From the NCBI GenBank assembly GCA_011524615.1, contig WTJZ01000290.1, forward strand, positions 1-7,734: a stretch of DNA of 7,734 bases, written 5' to 3'. Position 1 is the first letter of the stretch. Every line of letters begins with the position of its first letter. Both the position numbers and the translations under genes were made by a program. The notes under the pieces were generated by a model. That model was not told the DNA's origin and made no database searches. It saw only the letters and a program-made list of their open reading frames with translations. The DNA comes from Akkermansiaceae bacterium (GTDB lineage Bacteria > Verrucomicrobiota > Verrucomicrobiia > Verrucomicrobiales > Akkermansiaceae). Positions 6,306 to 7,734 of the stretch are shown in pieces.

Positions 6306-7685
6306 CTAGACAGTATTACTGTATTCCGAGAGCTTTCGTTGTAGCGTTCTGCGGCTAATCCCTAGGAGTTCTGCGGCTTCACTTTTATTGTTATTACTAT
6401 GTCGCAGAGCCGCTTCGATCGTATTTCGTTCGACTTCATCGAGACGGAACGAGGAGGCGATCGGGAGATGATCCGCCTGTTGAGAGGGGGATCTGAGGCT
6501 GATAAGCTCCTTGGGTAGATCCTCCGGAGTGATTTCTGCCTGGGGAGACATGATGGCCGCGCTCTCTAGGACCGCGGCTAATTGTCTCACATTACCCGGC
6601 CAATGGTGCTCTCTGAGGATCTGGAGGGCATCAGAGGAGAGGGACTTTGGGCCTAGCTCATTTTCTGCGACCACCTTGTCTAATAAGAGCTTAGATAAGA
6701 TCGTAATGTCCTCACCACGTTGGCGTAGGGGAGGAGGGGAGATTTTGACAACGTTCAAGCGGAAGAATAGGTCTTCGCGGAACTCTCCATCATCGACCAA
6801 GTTAGCCAGAGACTTGTTAGTTGCTGCTACGACTCGGGTATCGACCGTGATTGTCTTGTTGGAGCCTACTCGTTGTATGGTGCGCTCTGAGAGAGCACGG
6901 AGCAGCTTGACCTGTAGTTGGGCATCGATCTCACCGATTTCATCGAGGAAGAGCGTGCCGCCAGAGGCTTCTTCGAATCGACCTATGCGCTGCGTCTTAG
7001 CATCGGTGAATGCTCCCTTTTCATGACCAAAGAGCTCAGACTCGAGTAGTTGTGGAGGCAGGGCCGCACAGTTCACAATGACAAAGTTATCCCGCCCTGA
7101 GAGGTCGTGGATAGCAGCAGCGACCAGTTCCTTACCTGTGCCCGATTCTCCTTCGATCAACACGGTTGCTTTTGTGGGCGCGACTTGTCTGATGATTTGC
7201 TTCATTTTGCCGACCTCTGGAGAGCGACCTTTGATGTCATCGAGCTTAGATTTCTGTGGGCGCCCTCCCTTTTTGAGTTGTTCGACCTCTTTCTGCAGTT
7301 CCTTATTTTGCTGAGTAAGGGTAGTCGTCTGTACGGCGCGTAATAAGATGAGCTCGACCTCATCAATATTGAGGGGCTTGGTGACGAAGTGGTAGGCCCC
7401 AGCCTTTACCGCTGCGATCGCAGTCTCTACAGAACCATACGCTGTCATGACGACGAAGATCGGACTATGAGGGCGAGGCGACCACTCTTTGACCAGATCC
7501 ATCCCATTCTCCGCCCCCAGCCGCAGATCGGTGAGAACGATGTCGACCTTCTCCGCCTCTAGGATCATATGCGCTCCTGTGAGGTCGGCTGCAGTATAGC
7601 AGTCGAACCGGTCTTCCAGAGCTTCTTGGAGTCCCTCGCGCGTAGAGGCTTCATCCTCGACGATTAATAGTACAGGTAGCGACAT
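6306..7685 (-). CDS. NtrC-class sigma-54-dependent response regulator
   Basis: Two-component regulator of the NtrC/DctD/AtoC type, expected to activate sigma-54 promoters after phosphorylation. The 459 residues have the standard order. The receiver (about 4-120) has E10/D11, phosphoacceptor D53 in LTDLRL, T81 and K103. A linker (about 122-140) rich in Q, K, E and L is probably coiled coil. The AAA+ domain (about 152-385) has Walker A GESGTGKE (179-186), a sigma-54 contact loop reading GAFTDA (224-229) where the textbook motif is GAFTGA, Walker B GGTLFLDEIGE (242-252), R303 and R309 near the arginine-finger region, and WPGNVRQL (362-369). A Fis-type helix-turn-helix follows (about 416-456, NKSEAAELLGISRRTLQRKL). 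The ATG at 7685 fits the receiver start; the only Shine-Dalgarno-like stretch, GAGGTG, is 12 bases away. No partner kinase is in the window, and the regulated pathway cannot be deduced. It is convergent with the pxpA-like gene. Confidence 0.95.
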   Translation of the reverse strand: MSLPVLLIVEDEASTREGLQEALEDRFDCYTAADLTGAHMILEAEKVDIVLTDLRLGAENGMDLVKEWSPRPHSPIFVVMTAYGSVETAIAAVKAGAYHFVTKPLNIDEVELILLRAVQTTTLTQQNKELQKEVEQLKKGGRPQKSKLDDIKGRSPEVGKMKQIIRQVAPTKATVLIEGESGTGKELVAAAIHDLSGRDNFVIVNCAALPPQLLESELFGHEKGAFTDAKTQRIGRFEEASGGTLFLDEIGEIDAQLQVKLLRALSERTIQRVGSNKTITVDTRVVAATNKSLANLVDDGEFREDLFFRLNVVKISPPPLRQRGEDITILSKLLLDKVVAENELGPKSLSSDALQILREHHWPGNVRQLAAVLESAAIMSPQAEITPEDLPKELISLRSPSQQADHLPIASSFRLDEVERNTIEAALRHSNNNKSEAAELLGISRRTLQRKLSEYSNTV

Positions 7686-7693
7686 TGCCTATA

Positions 7694-7722
7694 GTTACAC
7701 CTCAAAGCAATACTGAGGTCAA
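7694..7722 (-). promoter_or_regulatory. Candidate sigma-70-type promoter of the ntrC-like gene
   Basis: On the minus strand TTGACC (7722-7717, five of six matches to TTGACA) is separated by 17 bases from TGTAAC (7699-7694, four of six matches to TATAAT). The predicted transcription start falls within a few bases of the ATG at 7685, which would make the message nearly leaderless. An inverted repeat overlaps the element. The right window edge is only 12 bases further, so a promoter outside the window is equally possible. Confidence 0.35.
7699..7719. repeat. Inverted repeat upstream of the ntrC-like gene, possible operator
   Basis: ACCTCA (7699-7704) and TGAGGT (7714-7719) are exact reverse complements separated by nine bases. 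The arms overlap both hexamers of the candidate promoter, a placement expected of a repressor or autoregulatory site. Six-base arms can occur by chance, so support is modest. Confidence 0.4.
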
Positions 7723-7734
7723 CAGAGATTCTGT

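Noticed and set aside
6511..7026. 171-codon plus-strand frame antisense to the ntrC-like gene
   Set aside because: It lies opposite the conserved AAA+ domain; the Ser/Arg-rich translation is typical of a shadow frame and no ribosome site or domain was seen.
1..7734. Defence system, CRISPR array, phage, transposon or tRNA insertion
   Set aside because: All large frames belong to well-known housekeeping, repair and signalling families; no direct-repeat array, transposase, integrase or tRNA-like cloverleaf was seen.

Overview
This is a compact, gene-dense bacterial chromosome segment of roughly even base composition. It carries seven complete protein genes and possibly the first codons of an eighth at the left edge. 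No tRNA, rRNA, CRISPR array, insertion sequence or phage gene is visible. The gene families are too widespread to fix the taxon. Shine-Dalgarno-like sites at several starts, AGA/AGG arginine codons in every gene and a TTTGCGCC-type 8-base periodic tract at the left edge would fit a member of the Planctomycetota-Verrucomicrobiota group, but this is a weak inference.

Left half, minus strand, read from about 3867 down to 115: a PhoB-type response regulator, a PhoR-type histidine kinase and a complete PolX polymerase/PHP phosphoesterase. The kinase starts 4 bases after the regulator's stop, with its ribosome binding site inside the regulator's last codons. The polymerase follows after a 50-base gap. 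The first two are clearly one transcription unit and polX may share it. Below polX, bases 1-114 hold the periodic tract and a possible gene start running off the window.

Middle, plus strand, 3962-6237: an AlkC-like alkyl-base glycosylase, a membrane-anchored YdcF/SanA-type (DUF218) protein and a LamB/YcsF (PxpA) family protein, separated by 33 and 53 bases and probably co-transcribed. This run is divergent from the phoB-like gene, and the shared intergenic region holds an imperfect inverted repeat.

Right end, minus strand, 7685-6306: an NtrC-class response regulator (receiver, AAA+, Fis-type helix-turn-helix), convergent with the pxpA-like gene. A short intergenic segment with two competing hairpins lies between them. 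Upstream of its start, at the window edge, are promoter-like hexamers interleaved with an inverted repeat.

Together the genes suggest a housekeeping and stress-response neighbourhood: phosphate-type signalling, two DNA repair proteins on either side of one divergent promoter region, a cell-envelope factor, a 5-oxoproline-type metabolic enzyme and a second signalling regulator. I found no strong case for a new biological system. The points most worth a second look are the left-edge repeat, the regulatory inverted repeats, the possible phoB-phoR-polX linkage and the unusual details of the PxpA-like and NtrC-like proteins.
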